64,000 nt of DNA from the NCBI RefSeq assembly GCF_900107925.1, contig NZ_FNUJ01000008.1, positions 62,001 to 126,000 of the forward strand, given 5' to 3'. Position 1 is the first letter of the stretch; each line of letters starts with the position of its first letter. Of the stretch, positions 15,498 through 23,666 are shown piece by piece. The position numbers were made by a program, and so were the translations under genes. The stretch is from Amycolatopsis pretoriensis (GTDB taxonomy: Bacteria; Actinomycetota; Actinomycetes; Mycobacteriales; Pseudonocardiaceae). A model generated the notes under the pieces. The model saw only the letters and a program-made list of their open reading frames with translations. It had not been told where the DNA came from and ran no database searches.

Positions 15498-17108
15498 GTG
15501 ACCGTCACGTTCAACTCCGGCCCTTCCTCGACGTCCGCGCGCGCGGACCGTCCCGACCGCAAGCCGCGCCAGCGCCCGGCCGCCGGTGGGGACATGCTGC
15601 GCGACGACGCCGTCGAGACCGTGGCCACCAAGACCTTCGCCGAGCTGGGCCTGCCGGAGCCGCTGCTCCGCGCGCTGGCCGACGCGGGCATCAACAACCC
15701 GTTCCCGATCCAGTCCGCGACCATCCCGGACGCGCTGGCCGGCCGTGACGTGCTGGGCCGCGCCCAGACCGGCTCCGGCAAGACCCTCGCCTTCGGCCTG
15801 GCCATGCTGGCCCGGCTCGACGGCGGCAAGGCCCGCCCGAAGCGCCCCCGCGCGCTGATCCTGGTCCCGACCCGCGAGCTGGCCATGCAGGTGGCCGACT
15901 CGCTGACCCCGCTGGCCAAGTCGCTCGGCCTGTGGTGCCGCACGGCCGTCGGCGGCATGGCCTTCGCCCGCCAGGCGGACGCGCTCTCCCGCGGCGTCGA
16001 CCTGCTGATCGCCACCCCGGGCCGGCTGTCGGACCACGTCCGGCAGGGCACCGCGCACCTGGGTGACTGCAACTTCATCGCGCTCGACGAGGCCGACCAG
16101 ATGGCGGACATGGGCTTCATGCCGCAGGTCCGCGAGATCATGGACCTCACCCCGCCGGGTGGGCAGCGCCTGCTGTTCTCGGCGACGCTCGACGGTGACG
16201 TCAACCGCCTGGTCCGCCAGTACCTGAGCGACCCGGTCACGCACTCGGTCGCGCCGTCGACCGCGAGCGTCGACACCATGGACCACCACGTGCTGCAGGT
16301 GTCGCACCAGGACAAGCAGGACGTCATCACGCAGATCGGCGCCCGCGAGGGCCGCACGATCATGTTCGTGCGCACCAAGCACCACGTCGACCGCCTCACC
16401 GAGCGCCTGCGCGAGCAGGGCGTCCACGCGGCGGCGCTGCACGGCGGCAAGACGCAGGGGCAGCGCAACCGCGTCCTGGCCGACTTCAAGGAAGGCCACA
16501 CCCCGGTGCTCGTCGCCACGGACGTCGCGGCGCGCGGCATCCACGTCGACGACATCTCGCTGGTGCTGCACGTCGACCCGGCGGCCGACCACAAGGACTA
16601 CCTGCACCGCGCCGGCCGCACGGCTCGCGCCGGGGCGTCCGGCGTGGTCGTCACGCTGGCGACGCACGACCAGCGCCGGATGGTCCGCCGGCTGACCGAC
16701 CGGGCCGGCGTCCGCGCCGAGTCCACGACGGTCCGCCCGGGCGACGACGCGCTGTCGCGCATCACCGGCGCCCAGGAGCCCAGCGGCGAGCCGGTCGTCG
16801 AGCGGCGGCGCGAGAACCCGCGTCGCGGCGGTGGCGGCTTCCGCGGTGATCGCGGCGGCTACGACCGCGGCGGTTACCGCGGCGAGCGCAACCACGGCGA
16901 CCGCGGTGGCGACCGCGGCGGCTACGGCGCCGACCGTGGTGACCGTGGTGGCGACCGCGGCGGGTACCACCAGGGCTCCCGCGAGGGCTCCGGCCACCGC
17001 GAGGGTCGTCCCGGCGGCTTCGGCGGCCGCGGCCGTCAGCCCCGCTCGGGCAACGGCGGTGGCTACGGCCGCCCGAGCCGTGGCCCGCGTCGCGGCTACG
17101 ACAGCTGA
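15498..17108 (+). CDS. DEAD-box RNA helicase with RGG-rich C-terminal tail
   Basis: This 536-residue ATP-dependent RNA helicase is of the RhlE/CsdA class. Visible motifs in order: Q motif region (TFAELGLPEPLLRALADAG), I AQTGSGKT, Ia PTRELAMQ, II DEAD, III SAT, IV IMFVRTK, V TDVAARGIHVDD and VI HRAGRTARAG. The last 105 residues or so are Arg/Gly/Asp/Tyr-rich, with repeated RGG, RGGY and DRGG units, an RNA-binding tail seen in actinobacterial helicases. I chose GTG 15498 (MTVTFNSGP) because GAGAGG lies six bases upstream; TTG 15471 is an alternative. Likely roles are ribosome assembly and mRNA remodelling, often cold-induced. A strong terminator follows. Confidence 0.95.
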   Translation: MTVTFNSGPSSTSARADRPDRKPRQRPAAGGDMLRDDAVETVATKTFAELGLPEPLLRALADAGINNPFPIQSATIPDALAGRDVLGRAQTGSGKTLAFGLAMLARLDGGKARPKRPRALILVPTRELAMQVADSLTPLAKSLGLWCRTAVGGMAFARQADALSRGVDLLIATPGRLSDHVRQGTAHLGDCNFIALDEADQMADMGFMPQVREIMDLTPPGGQRLLFSATLDGDVNRLVRQYLSDPVTHSVAPSTASVDTMDHHVLQVSHQDKQDVITQIGAREGRTIMFVRTKHHVDRLTERLREQGVHAAALHGGKTQGQRNRVLADFKEGHTPVLVATDVAARGIHVDDISLVLHVDPAADHKDYLHRAGRTARAGASGVVVTLATHDQRRMVRRLTDRAGVRAESTTVRPGDDALSRITGAQEPSGEPVVERRRENPRRGGGGFRGDRGGYDRGGYRGERNHGDRGGDRGGYGADRGDRGGDRGGYHQGSREGSGHREGRPGGFGGRGRQPRSGNGGGYGRPSRGPRRGYDS

Positions 17109-17117
17109 TTTCCCCCT

Positions 17118-17147
17118 GGAAGCCCCGGACCGCGGTCCGGGGCTTCC
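17118..17147 (+). terminator. strong intrinsic terminator (30-base perfect palindrome)
   Basis: GGAAGCCCCGGACCG and its exact complement form a continuous 15+15 inverted repeat that starts 10 bases after the helicase stop and is followed by GGCGTTT. It separates the helicase from bioF. Confidence 0.8.
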
Positions 17148-17204
17148 GGCGTTTCCGGGCCCTGGTTCACGGTCACGCGGACGGCGAATGGGAGACTGCG
17201 GGAC

Positions 17205-18380
17205 GTGACTACGCCGCCGACGCCCCCGCCCGATGAGGTTTTCGACTGGCTCGACGCCGAGGCGGAGAAGCGGGCGAACGCGGGGCTCGTGCGGCAGCTG
17301 CGGCCGCGTCCGGCGCAGGCGGACGAGCTGGACCTGGCCGGGAACGACTACCTCGGGCTGGCCCGCGACAAGCGCGTCGCCGGGGCCGCCGCGGCCGCCG
17401 CGCTGCGCTGGGGCGCCGGGTCGACCGGGTCCCGGCTGGTCACCGGATCGACCGAGCTGCACACCGAGCTGGAGCTGGAGCTCGCCCGGTTCTGCGGCGC
17501 GCAGGCGGCGCTGGTGTTCTCCTCCGGCTTCGCCGCGAACCTCGGCGCGGTGACGGCGTTGTCGGGGTCCGAATCCGCGATCGTCACGGACAAGTACATC
17601 CACGCTTCCCTGATCGAAGGCTGCCGGCTGTCCCGCGCCGACGTCGCCGCGGTCGCGCACTCGACGCCGTCCGCGATCAAGCACGCGCTCTCGACCCGGC
17701 GGAAGCCGCGGGCGCTGGTGGTCACGGACTCGGTGTTCTCCGTCGACGGCGACCTCGCCCCGCTCGGTGAGCTTTCCGAGATCTGCCGTTCGCACGGCGC
17801 GGCGCTGCTCGTGGACGACGCCCACGGCTTCGGCGTCCTGGGTGAGGGTGGCCGGGGCGCGGTCCACGCGGCCGGGCTGTCGGGTGCGCCCGACGTCGTC
17901 ACGACGTTGACGCTGTCGAAGTCCCTCGGCGCCCAGGGTGGGGCGGTCGTGGGGCCGCGGCGCGTGATCAAGCACCTCGTGGACACCGCGCGCAGCTTCA
18001 TCTTCGACACCGCGCTGGCGCCCGCGAGCGCCGCGGCCGCGCTGGCCGCGTTGCACGCGCTGAAGGAAGAGCCGGGGTTGGCGGAGAAGGTCGTCGAGAA
18101 CGCCGGCAACCTGGCGATGTCGCTGAAGGCGGCCGGGCTGAAGGCGAGCCTGCCGGACGCGGCCGTGATCTCGGTGCAGGCGCCGTCCGCGGAGACGGCG
18201 GTCGCGTGGGCGGCGGCGTGCGCGGAGCACGGGATCCGGGTCGGGTGCTTCCGGCCGCCGTCGGTGCCGGACGGCATCTCGCGCCTGCGTCTGACCGCGC
18301 GGGCCGACCTCACCGAGGCCGACGTGGACCGCGCGGTGAAGGTGATCACGGCGACCGCGCCGCGGGGCGCGACGAGCTAA
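17205..18380 (+). CDS. bioF: 8-amino-7-oxononanoate synthase (alpha-oxoamine synthase)
   Basis: This 391-residue PLP enzyme is predicted to condense pimeloyl thioester with L-alanine in biotin synthesis. Family landmarks: LAGNDYLGLARDKRV, GSTGSRLVTGSTELHTELE, LVFSSGFAANLG, DSVFSVDGDLAPL, LLVDDAHGFGVLG (His207 stacks on PLP) and the Schiff-base Lys239 in TLSKSLGAQGG. Length is normal for BioF. GTG 17205 is the start. No bioA, bioD or bioB is adjacent, so 2-amino-3-ketobutyrate CoA ligase or another alpha-oxoamine synthase cannot be fully excluded. The stop overlaps the 3' end of the opposite-strand gene by four bases. Confidence 0.88.
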   Translation: MTTPPTPPPDEVFDWLDAEAEKRANAGLVRQLRPRPAQADELDLAGNDYLGLARDKRVAGAAAAAALRWGAGSTGSRLVTGSTELHTELELELARFCGAQAALVFSSGFAANLGAVTALSGSESAIVTDKYIHASLIEGCRLSRADVAAVAHSTPSAIKHALSTRRKPRALVVTDSVFSVDGDLAPLGELSEICRSHGAALLVDDAHGFGVLGEGGRGAVHAAGLSGAPDVVTTLTLSKSLGAQGGAVVGPRRVIKHLVDTARSFIFDTALAPASAAAALAALHALKEEPGLAEKVVENAGNLAMSLKAAGLKASLPDAAVISVQAPSAETAVAWAAACAEHGIRVGCFRPPSVPDGISRLRLTARADLTEADVDRAVKVITATAPRGATS

Positions 18381-19200
18381 ACGAGAGCTGCCGGCAGCGG
18401 CTCCCGGCCGAGGAGTTCTTCCAGACGGGGGCCCGTTTCCGCGAAGTCACCCCGCCGCGCGGCGATGAAGAAGGCCAGCAACATGCGGGCCATGGGCTCG
18501 GGCGTGCCGGCCGCGATCCGGCCGGCGACCCACTGTTCGTCGTCGACGACCACGCGCTTGACCTCGCGACCGGTGTGTTCGGCTGCGAGGTCGGCGAAGG
18601 TGGCGGCGGTGGGCGCGGTGAGGGTGACCGGGCCTTCGACGGTGCGCTCGGCGAGGATCACCGCGGCGGCCTCGGCGGCGTCCGCGCGGTGGGTCCACGA
18701 AACCGGGCCGTCCTCGGGCGTGGCGATTTCGCCGGTCTCCCGCCACGGGCCGAGCAGCCAGCCGAGACTGTGGGCGTAGAAGCCGTTGCGCAACGACGTC
18801 CAGGCGACACCGCAACCGGCGAGGATCTCCTCAGTGGCGGCGTGGTCCCGCGCCGGGGGAACGCGCTGTCCGGGCGCACGTTCTGGTGGCTGGTGTAGAG
18901 GATCCGCCGCGCGCCCGCGGCGACCGCGGCCTCGATCGCGGTGCGGTGCAACGCGACGGCGTCGGCGGCCGGGTCGTTGGACGACACCAGCAGCACCTGG
19001 TCGGCGCCTTCGAACGAGGCGCGCAGGGCGGCGGGGTCTTCGTAGGAGCCTCGCCGCACCTCGACGCCGCGGTCGGCGAAGGACCGGGCCTTCGCGGTGT
19101 CGCGCACGCTGACGGCTAACTCGCCGGCCGGGACGCGGGTGAGCAGGTGCTCGACGGTGGCGCCGTTCAGGGCGCCGGTCGCGCCGGTGATCACGATCAT
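18377..19200 (-). pseudogene. NmrA-like NAD(P)-binding reductase, frameshifted
   Basis: Read from ATG 19200, the first part encodes MIVITGATGALNGATVEHLL and continues normally to SHQNVRPDSAFP. It then runs into nonsense in this frame. The next frame resumes with the expected ARDHAATEEILAGCGVAWTSLR and continues to AALV at 18377. The break is at the G run 18855-18859; one extra G restores a 274-residue NmrA/NAD(P)H-binding protein of normal length (like QOR2-type quinone reductases). It is therefore either a one-base deletion or a sequence error. The ATG overlaps the stop of the TetR gene as ATGA, so both form one operon, probably autoregulated through the 19757-19786 operator. Confidence 0.85.
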
Positions 19201-19745
19201 CGCGGGGGATCCTCTTCCAGCAGGGGCAGCAGGATGTCGTCGACGATGTGCTCGACGAACGGTTCGTCGCAGGGTTCTCCGGTGACGACCAACCGGTGGA
19301 CGAGCAGCGCCGGCACGATCTCGCCGAAGAGCGCGGCGCCGCGTGGGTCCAGGACCCGGGTCATCGCGGCTTGGTCGCGGTGCAGGATCCGCCGCATCGC
19401 CGCGGCGAGGTCCGGGTCGCCGCGCATCCCGGCGAAGAGCGCGCCCAGCAAGCCGACTTCCTGCTCGGCGATCTCGCGCGCGAGCCAGTTCGCGGTCTCC
19501 AGGAGCGCGCCGCGGAGGTCTCCGGCCGAAGGCTCGGGCGGCGTGCCGCCCGACCGGTGGTCGACGGCCGCGGCGACCAGCGCGGCCTTGCCGGGGTAGC
19601 GGCGGTAGATCGTCGCCTTGCCCGCTCCGGCCGCCGCCGCGACGGCTTCGATCGACGTCCGGTCGTAGCCGACGTCGATCAGCAGCTTCAGCGTCGCGTC
19701 GAAGATGGCGACGTCGCGGCCGGCGTCCCGTGGTCGTCCCGGCAC
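19197..19745 (-). CDS. TetR-family transcriptional repressor
   Basis: This 182-residue protein starts at GTG 19745 behind GGGGAGG. The HTH at about residues 25-50 is typical (TSIEAVAAAAGAGKATIYRRYPGKAALVAAAV). The C-terminal domain contains LLGALFAGMRGDPDLAAAMR and HRDQAAMTRVLDPRGAALFGE, the class seen in TetR_C_11-like repressors. It overlaps the downstream NmrA-like reductase by four bases (ATGA), so the regulator and its presumed target are co-transcribed. A long palindrome just upstream is its likely operator. Confidence 0.93.
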   Translation of the reverse strand: MPGRPRDAGRDVAIFDATLKLLIDVGYDRTSIEAVAAAAGAGKATIYRRYPGKAALVAAAVDHRSGGTPPEPSAGDLRGALLETANWLAREIAEQEVGLLGALFAGMRGDPDLAAAMRRILHRDQAAMTRVLDPRGAALFGEIVPALLVHRLVVTGEPCDEPFVEHIVDDILLPLLEEDPPR

Positions 19746-19756
19746 GGCCTCCCCTT

Positions 19757-19786
19757 TCGATACGAGACGGTATCGTCTCGTATCGA
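19757..19786 (-). promoter_or_regulatory. TetR operator palindrome
   Basis: A perfect 12-base inverted repeat TCGATACGAGAC / GTCTCGTATCGA is separated by GGTATC, 11 bases upstream of the tetR GTG. Size and placement fit an autoregulatory TetR operator overlapping the promoter. Confidence 0.8.
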
Positions 19787-19821
19787 GAGTAAGCCTGACT
19801 CGGGACTCTGTCGAGGCGGTC

Positions 19822-20256
19822 TCAGGCCGGGAGGCGGCGCATGCGGATGTGCGGGATTCCGTCGTCGTCGGTGTACTCCGCGCCTTCCGCGACGAAGCCG
19901 TAGCGCGCGTAGAAACCCTGGACGTACGTCTGCGCGTCCAAGACGTACTCGCCGGGAACCGTGAGGGCCGCGTCCATCAACTGCGCCGCCAAGCCCTGGC
20001 CGCGGGCAGCTGCCGCCGTGACCACGCGGCCGATGCGGCGGACGCCGTCCGGGTCCAGCAGCACCCGCAGGTACGACGTCACCCCGTCCGCGTCCGCGAA
20101 CCACAGGTGACGGGTGTCCGGGCGGAGGTCACGGCCGTCGAGCTCCGGGTACGCGGCCTTCTGCTCCACCACGAACACGTCCACGCGCAGGCGGAGGATG
20201 TCGTGGAGCTGGGCGGCGGTCAGTTCGGGTCCGAACGCGTCGTGCAGGGTCGGCAT
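19822..20256 (-). CDS. GNAT acetyltransferase, ElaA-like
   Basis: This 144-residue GNAT protein resembles ElaA: LRLRVDVFVVEQKAAYPELDGRDL and TRHLWFADADGVTSYLRVL near the start, IGRVVTAAAARGQGLAAQLMDAAL as the acetyl-CoA loop, and AQTYVQGFYARYGFVAEGAEYTDDDGIPHIRM at the end. ElaA-family proteins are predicted N-acyltransferases of unknown substrate. It starts at ATG 20256 and lies between the tetR unit and the trypsin-like protease on the same strand. Confidence 0.92.
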   Translation of the reverse strand: MPTLHDAFGPELTAAQLHDILRLRVDVFVVEQKAAYPELDGRDLRPDTRHLWFADADGVTSYLRVLLDPDGVRRIGRVVTAAAARGQGLAAQLMDAALTVPGEYVLDAQTYVQGFYARYGFVAEGAEYTDDDGIPHIRMRRLPA

Positions 20257-20274
20257 GTCCCCTGCCTATCACGC

Positions 20275-21090
20275 TCAGCCGAAGACGCGGGGCTTGGCCT
20301 GGGCCTCGATGTCGGCCGTGTACGTCGACACGCGCGTGTAGACGCCCGGCTTGCCCGGCTTGCCGCAGCCGTCGCCGAAGGACACGATGCCGATCAGCGT
20401 GTCGCCCACCACGAGCGGGCCGCCCGAGTCGCCCTGGCAGGCGTCGATGCCGCCCTTCTCGTAGCCGGCGCACACCATCGTCTTCTGGTCGTACACGGAG
20501 TAGTCGGAGCGGCAGGTGTTGTCCGAGACCACCGGGACCTGGGCGCTGCGCAGGTAGTCGGACCGGTCGCCGCCGTCGGCGATGCGACCCCAGCCGAGCA
20601 CCGTCGCCTGGGTTCCTTCGCGGTACGCAGCCGTGTCACCGCTCTTGGGGAGCTGCGCGGGCCGGTAGTCGAGCTGGCCGCGGACCGTCAGCACCGCGAT
20701 GTCGTCGCCCTGCGTCGGGTCGCTGTAGCCCTTGCCGATCCAGACTTTCGAGACACCCAGGACCTGACCGACGTCGGTGCGCTTGTCCTCGCGGCCCGCG
20801 ACCACGCGGACGTCCTGCTTCGCGACCGCCTTCGCGCAGTGCGCCGCCGTCGCGACCGCCGTCGAGCTGACGATCACCGCGCCGCAGAACTGGTTGCCGC
20901 CCGAGTCGGTCAGGTAGACCGCGTAGGGGTGGTCGGAAAGGGAAGCCTTGTCGCCGCCCACGATCCGCGGCTGGTTGGCCGAAGCCGGGTCCGCCGACGC
21001 CGTGCCGACCACCACCGGGACGGCCACCGCGGCGACCGCGAGGAGCGCGCCGCTCGCGAGCAGCAGGGATCGGCGGGACTTCACGGACAT
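20275..21090 (-). CDS. secreted trypsin-like serine protease (S1A)
   Basis: This 271-residue exported protease has a Sec-type signal (about 1-33, LLLASGALLAVAAVAVPVVV, cleavage near TASA-DP). A short propeptide of about 9 residues precedes the canonical mature N-terminus IVGG at residue 43. The catalytic triad is His84 (TAAHC), Asp130 (DDIAVL) and Ser222 (GDSGGP). Asp216, six residues before the Ser, predicts trypsin-like cleavage after Arg or Lys. Six Cys fit three disulfides. ATG 21090 is preceded by GAGGGGAAAG; the longer frame adds non-signal residues. Similar to Streptomyces trypsins. Confidence 0.95.
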   Translation of the reverse strand: MSVKSRRSLLLASGALLAVAAVAVPVVVGTASADPASANQPRIVGGDKASLSDHPYAVYLTDSGGNQFCGAVIVSSTAVATAAHCAKAVAKQDVRVVAGREDKRTDVGQVLGVSKVWIGKGYSDPTQGDDIAVLTVRGQLDYRPAQLPKSGDTAAYREGTQATVLGWGRIADGGDRSDYLRSAQVPVVSDNTCRSDYSVYDQKTMVCAGYEKGGIDACQGDSGGPLVVGDTLIGIVSFGDGCGKPGKPGVYTRVSTYTADIEAQAKPRVFG

Positions 21091-21256
21091 GGGACTTTCC
21101 CCTCTTCGGAACAGCACGAGACAGAGCACTCGGCACCCGGATGACTCCGGTGCGTGAACGACGTGCGCTCAATACCCTAATCCGAGGGGGCCCAAAACGG
21201 TGTCACTGGAACGGGTGGACTCCGCGCCGAACACACGCCTCTGTCAAGCTGGCCGG

Positions 21257-22129
21257 ATGCGACGGAGAGCGGCGGCGGCACTCGGGGCGGTCCTGGCCCT
21301 GACGGCGGCCGCGTGCTCGGCGGAAGTGCCCTCGACGCCGCAACCTGCGCCCTTGACCACGGTGGCGACCACTCCGGCGACGCCCCCGGCGAGGGTCACG
21401 ACGGCGCCGGCGGCCGCACCTCCCGCGCCCGCCGTCACCTGGCAGGTGGGTGCCCACCCGCTCCCCCTCCGCCCCGACGGCTTCGGCGAGATCGAGCCGA
21501 CGCCACCCGAACTGGTGAACCGGGCACTTCCGACAAAAGACATTCTTCCCCCGCCTTCCGGCGACCGGTACGCCTCGACGACCAGCGCCGTGCCGCCCGG
21601 CGTCCTCGCGCGCAGCACCTGGCAGGCCGCGTGCCCGGTCAAGTCGACCGATCTGCGCTACCTGACCATGTCGTTCTGGGGCTTCGACGGCCGCGCGCAC
21701 ACCGGCGAGATGTTGGTCAACGCCAAGGGCGCCGCCGGGATCACGAAGGTCTTCGGGCAGCTCTTCGCCGCGCACTTCCCGCTCGAAGAGATGCGGGTGA
21801 CCAGTCCCGGCGAGCTGACCGCGCCGCCGACCGGCGACGGCAACAGCACCAGCGCGTTCGTCTGCCGCCCGGCCCGCGGGCAGACGACCTGGTCGGCGCA
21901 CGCGTACGGGCTCGCCGTCGACGTCAACCCGTTCTGCAACCCCTACACCCAGGGCCGGCTCGTGCTGCCCGAACTGGCGTCGGCCTACCTCGACCGCGGG
22001 GACCGCCGGCCGGGCATGGTGCTGGCCGGCGACGCGACCGTGCGCGCGTTCGCCGCGGCCGGATGGTCGTGGGGCGGCGCCTGGACCAGCCCGAAGGACC
22101 GGATGCACTTCACCGCGACCGGCCACTGA
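21257..22129 (+). CDS. M15-family peptidase-like lipoprotein (D-Ala-D-Ala carboxypeptidase fold)
   Basis: This 290-residue exported protein has a signal with a possible lipobox ending TAAAC at residues 16-20. A Pro/Thr/Ala-rich linker follows to about 75. The C-terminal catalytic domain has the M15 zinc site SAHAYGLAVDVNP (His and Asp ligands) and the final His in DRMHF. Family members hydrolyse peptidoglycan cross-bridges or stem peptides. ATG 21257 is chosen because the upstream in-frame start at 21200 would bury the signal sequence. Divergent from the trypsin gene. Confidence 0.87.
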   Translation: MRRRAAAALGAVLALTAAACSAEVPSTPQPAPLTTVATTPATPPARVTTAPAAAPPAPAVTWQVGAHPLPLRPDGFGEIEPTPPELVNRALPTKDILPPPSGDRYASTTSAVPPGVLARSTWQAACPVKSTDLRYLTMSFWGFDGRAHTGEMLVNAKGAAGITKVFGQLFAAHFPLEEMRVTSPGELTAPPTGDGNSTSAFVCRPARGQTTWSAHAYGLAVDVNPFCNPYTQGRLVLPELASAYLDRGDRRPGMVLAGDATVRAFAAAGWSWGGAWTSPKDRMHFTATGH

Positions 22130-22226
22130 CCACGTAATACGACGTTAAGCACAGGCGGGAACACCCGCTTCGCGGCGACGGTTGGCTAGGGTGAATCGAC
22201 CGGAACCGACCCCCGCGGAGGATGCA

Positions 22227-23621
22227 GTGCCCCACTACGACCTGGTGATCGTCGGGACGGGATCGGGGAACTCCATCCTCGGCCCCGACTTCGCCGGCAA
22301 GAAGACGGCGATCGTGGAGAAGGGCACCTTCGGCGGTACCTGCCTGAACGTCGGCTGCATCCCGACGAAGATGTTCGTGTACGCCGCCGATGTCGCGTAC
22401 ACGCCTTCGCACAGCGCGAAGTACGGCGTCGACGAAGAGCTGAAGGGCGTCCGCTGGCGCGACATCCGCGACCGGATCTTCGGCCGGATCGACCCGATCG
22501 CGGCCGGTGGCGCGGAGTACCGCCGCAGCCACGAGGACAACAAGGACGTCGACGTCTACGAAGGCACCGCCCGCTTCACCGGGCACAAGGAGCTGCGTGT
22601 CAGCTTCGCCGACGGCCGGCCGGACGAGGTCCTGACCGCCGACAAGTTCGTGCTCGCCGCGGGCGGGCGCCCGGTGATCCCGGACATCCCGGGCCTGAAC
22701 GACGTCGAGTACTACACGTCCGACACCGTGATGCGGCTCGACGAGCTGCCCGAGCGGATCGTCGTCCTCGGCGGCGGGTACATCGCGGCCGAGTTCGCGC
22801 ACGTCTTCGCGTCGTTCGGCGTGCACGTCACGCTGGTCAACCGCTCCGGGCGGCTGCTGCGTTCGGAGGACGACGACGTCAGCGCGCGCTTCACCGAGCT
22901 GGCTTCGGAACGCTTCGACGTCCGCCTGGACCGCAAGACCGTCCGCGCGCGCAAGACCGGCAGCGGAGTGGCGCTGGACCTCGAAGGCCCGCAGGGCGCC
23001 GAGACCGTCGAGGCCGACCTGCTGCTGATCGCGACCGGCCGCCGGCCGAACTCCGATCTGCTGGACGTCACCGCGACCGGTGTGACCACAATGGACAGTG
23101 GACACGTCGTGGTGGACGACTACCAGGAGACCGTGGTCGAGGGCATCTACGCGCTCGGCGACCTCTCGTCGCCGCACGAGCTGAAGCACGTCGCGAACCA
23201 CGAAGCCCGCGTGGTGCAGCACAACCTGGTGCACCCGGACGACCGGATCACCGCCGACCACCGGTTCGTGCCGCACGCGGTGTTCACCCACCCGCAGGTC
23301 GCCTCCGTCGGGCTGACCGAGCGGAAGGCCCGCGACCTCGGAGTGTCCTATGTGGTCTCGAAGCAGGACTACGCCGGGATCGCGTACGGCTGGGCGATGG
23401 AGGACACGACCGGCTTCGCGAAGCTCCTGGCCGACCCGGCGACCGGCAAGCTGCTGGGCGCGCACATCATCGGGCCGCAGGCGTCGTCGGTGATCCAGCC
23501 GCTGATCCAGGCGATGAGCTTCGGCCTGGACGCGCGATCGATGGCGCGGGGCCAGTACTGGATCCACCCGGCGATGCCGGAGCTGGTCGAGAACGCGCTG
23601 CTCAACCTGCCCCTGGACTGA
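22227..23621 (+). CDS. mtr: mycothione reductase
   Basis: This 464-residue FAD/NADPH pyridine-nucleotide disulfide oxidoreductase reduces mycothione (MSSM) to mycothiol in the cytoplasm and so maintains the actinobacterial thiol pool. The start GTG 22227 follows GCGGAGGA. Motifs: GTGSGN at 10-15, redox Cys39 and Cys44 (GGTCLNVGCIPTK), the NADPH-binding GGGYIAAEFAHVFASFG, GIYALGDLSSPHELKHVANHE, and the C-terminal catalytic His-Glu (HPAMPELVENALLNL). Length and the SILGPDFAGKKTAIVE N-terminus match Mtr rather than glutathione or dihydrolipoamide reductases. Part of the conserved proS-mtr-map-ispG-dxr neighbourhood. Confidence 0.95.
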   Translation: MPHYDLVIVGTGSGNSILGPDFAGKKTAIVEKGTFGGTCLNVGCIPTKMFVYAADVAYTPSHSAKYGVDEELKGVRWRDIRDRIFGRIDPIAAGGAEYRRSHEDNKDVDVYEGTARFTGHKELRVSFADGRPDEVLTADKFVLAAGGRPVIPDIPGLNDVEYYTSDTVMRLDELPERIVVLGGGYIAAEFAHVFASFGVHVTLVNRSGRLLRSEDDDVSARFTELASERFDVRLDRKTVRARKTGSGVALDLEGPQGAETVEADLLLIATGRRPNSDLLDVTATGVTTMDSGHVVVDDYQETVVEGIYALGDLSSPHELKHVANHEARVVQHNLVHPDDRITADHRFVPHAVFTHPQVASVGLTERKARDLGVSYVVSKQDYAGIAYGWAMEDTTGFAKLLADPATGKLLGAHIIGPQASSVIQPLIQAMSFGLDARSMARGQYWIHPAMPELVENALLNLPLD

Positions 23622-23625
23622 GTCA

Positions 23626-23660
23626 CCGCGGGCCGGGCGGGGTGACCGCCCGGCCCGCGG
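23626..23660. terminator. bidirectional terminator between mtr and the P-domain protease gene
   Basis: A perfect 15-bp stem CCGCGGGCCGGGCGG / CCGCCCGGCCCGCGG with loop GGTGA sits between the two convergent stop codons (23621 and 23667). Confidence 0.8.
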
Positions 23661-23666
23661 GAGTCC

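Noticed and set aside
15261..18230. 989-codon minus-strand open frame across the helicase and bioF genes
   Set aside because: It is antisense to two well-supported enzymes; an artefact of codon bias.
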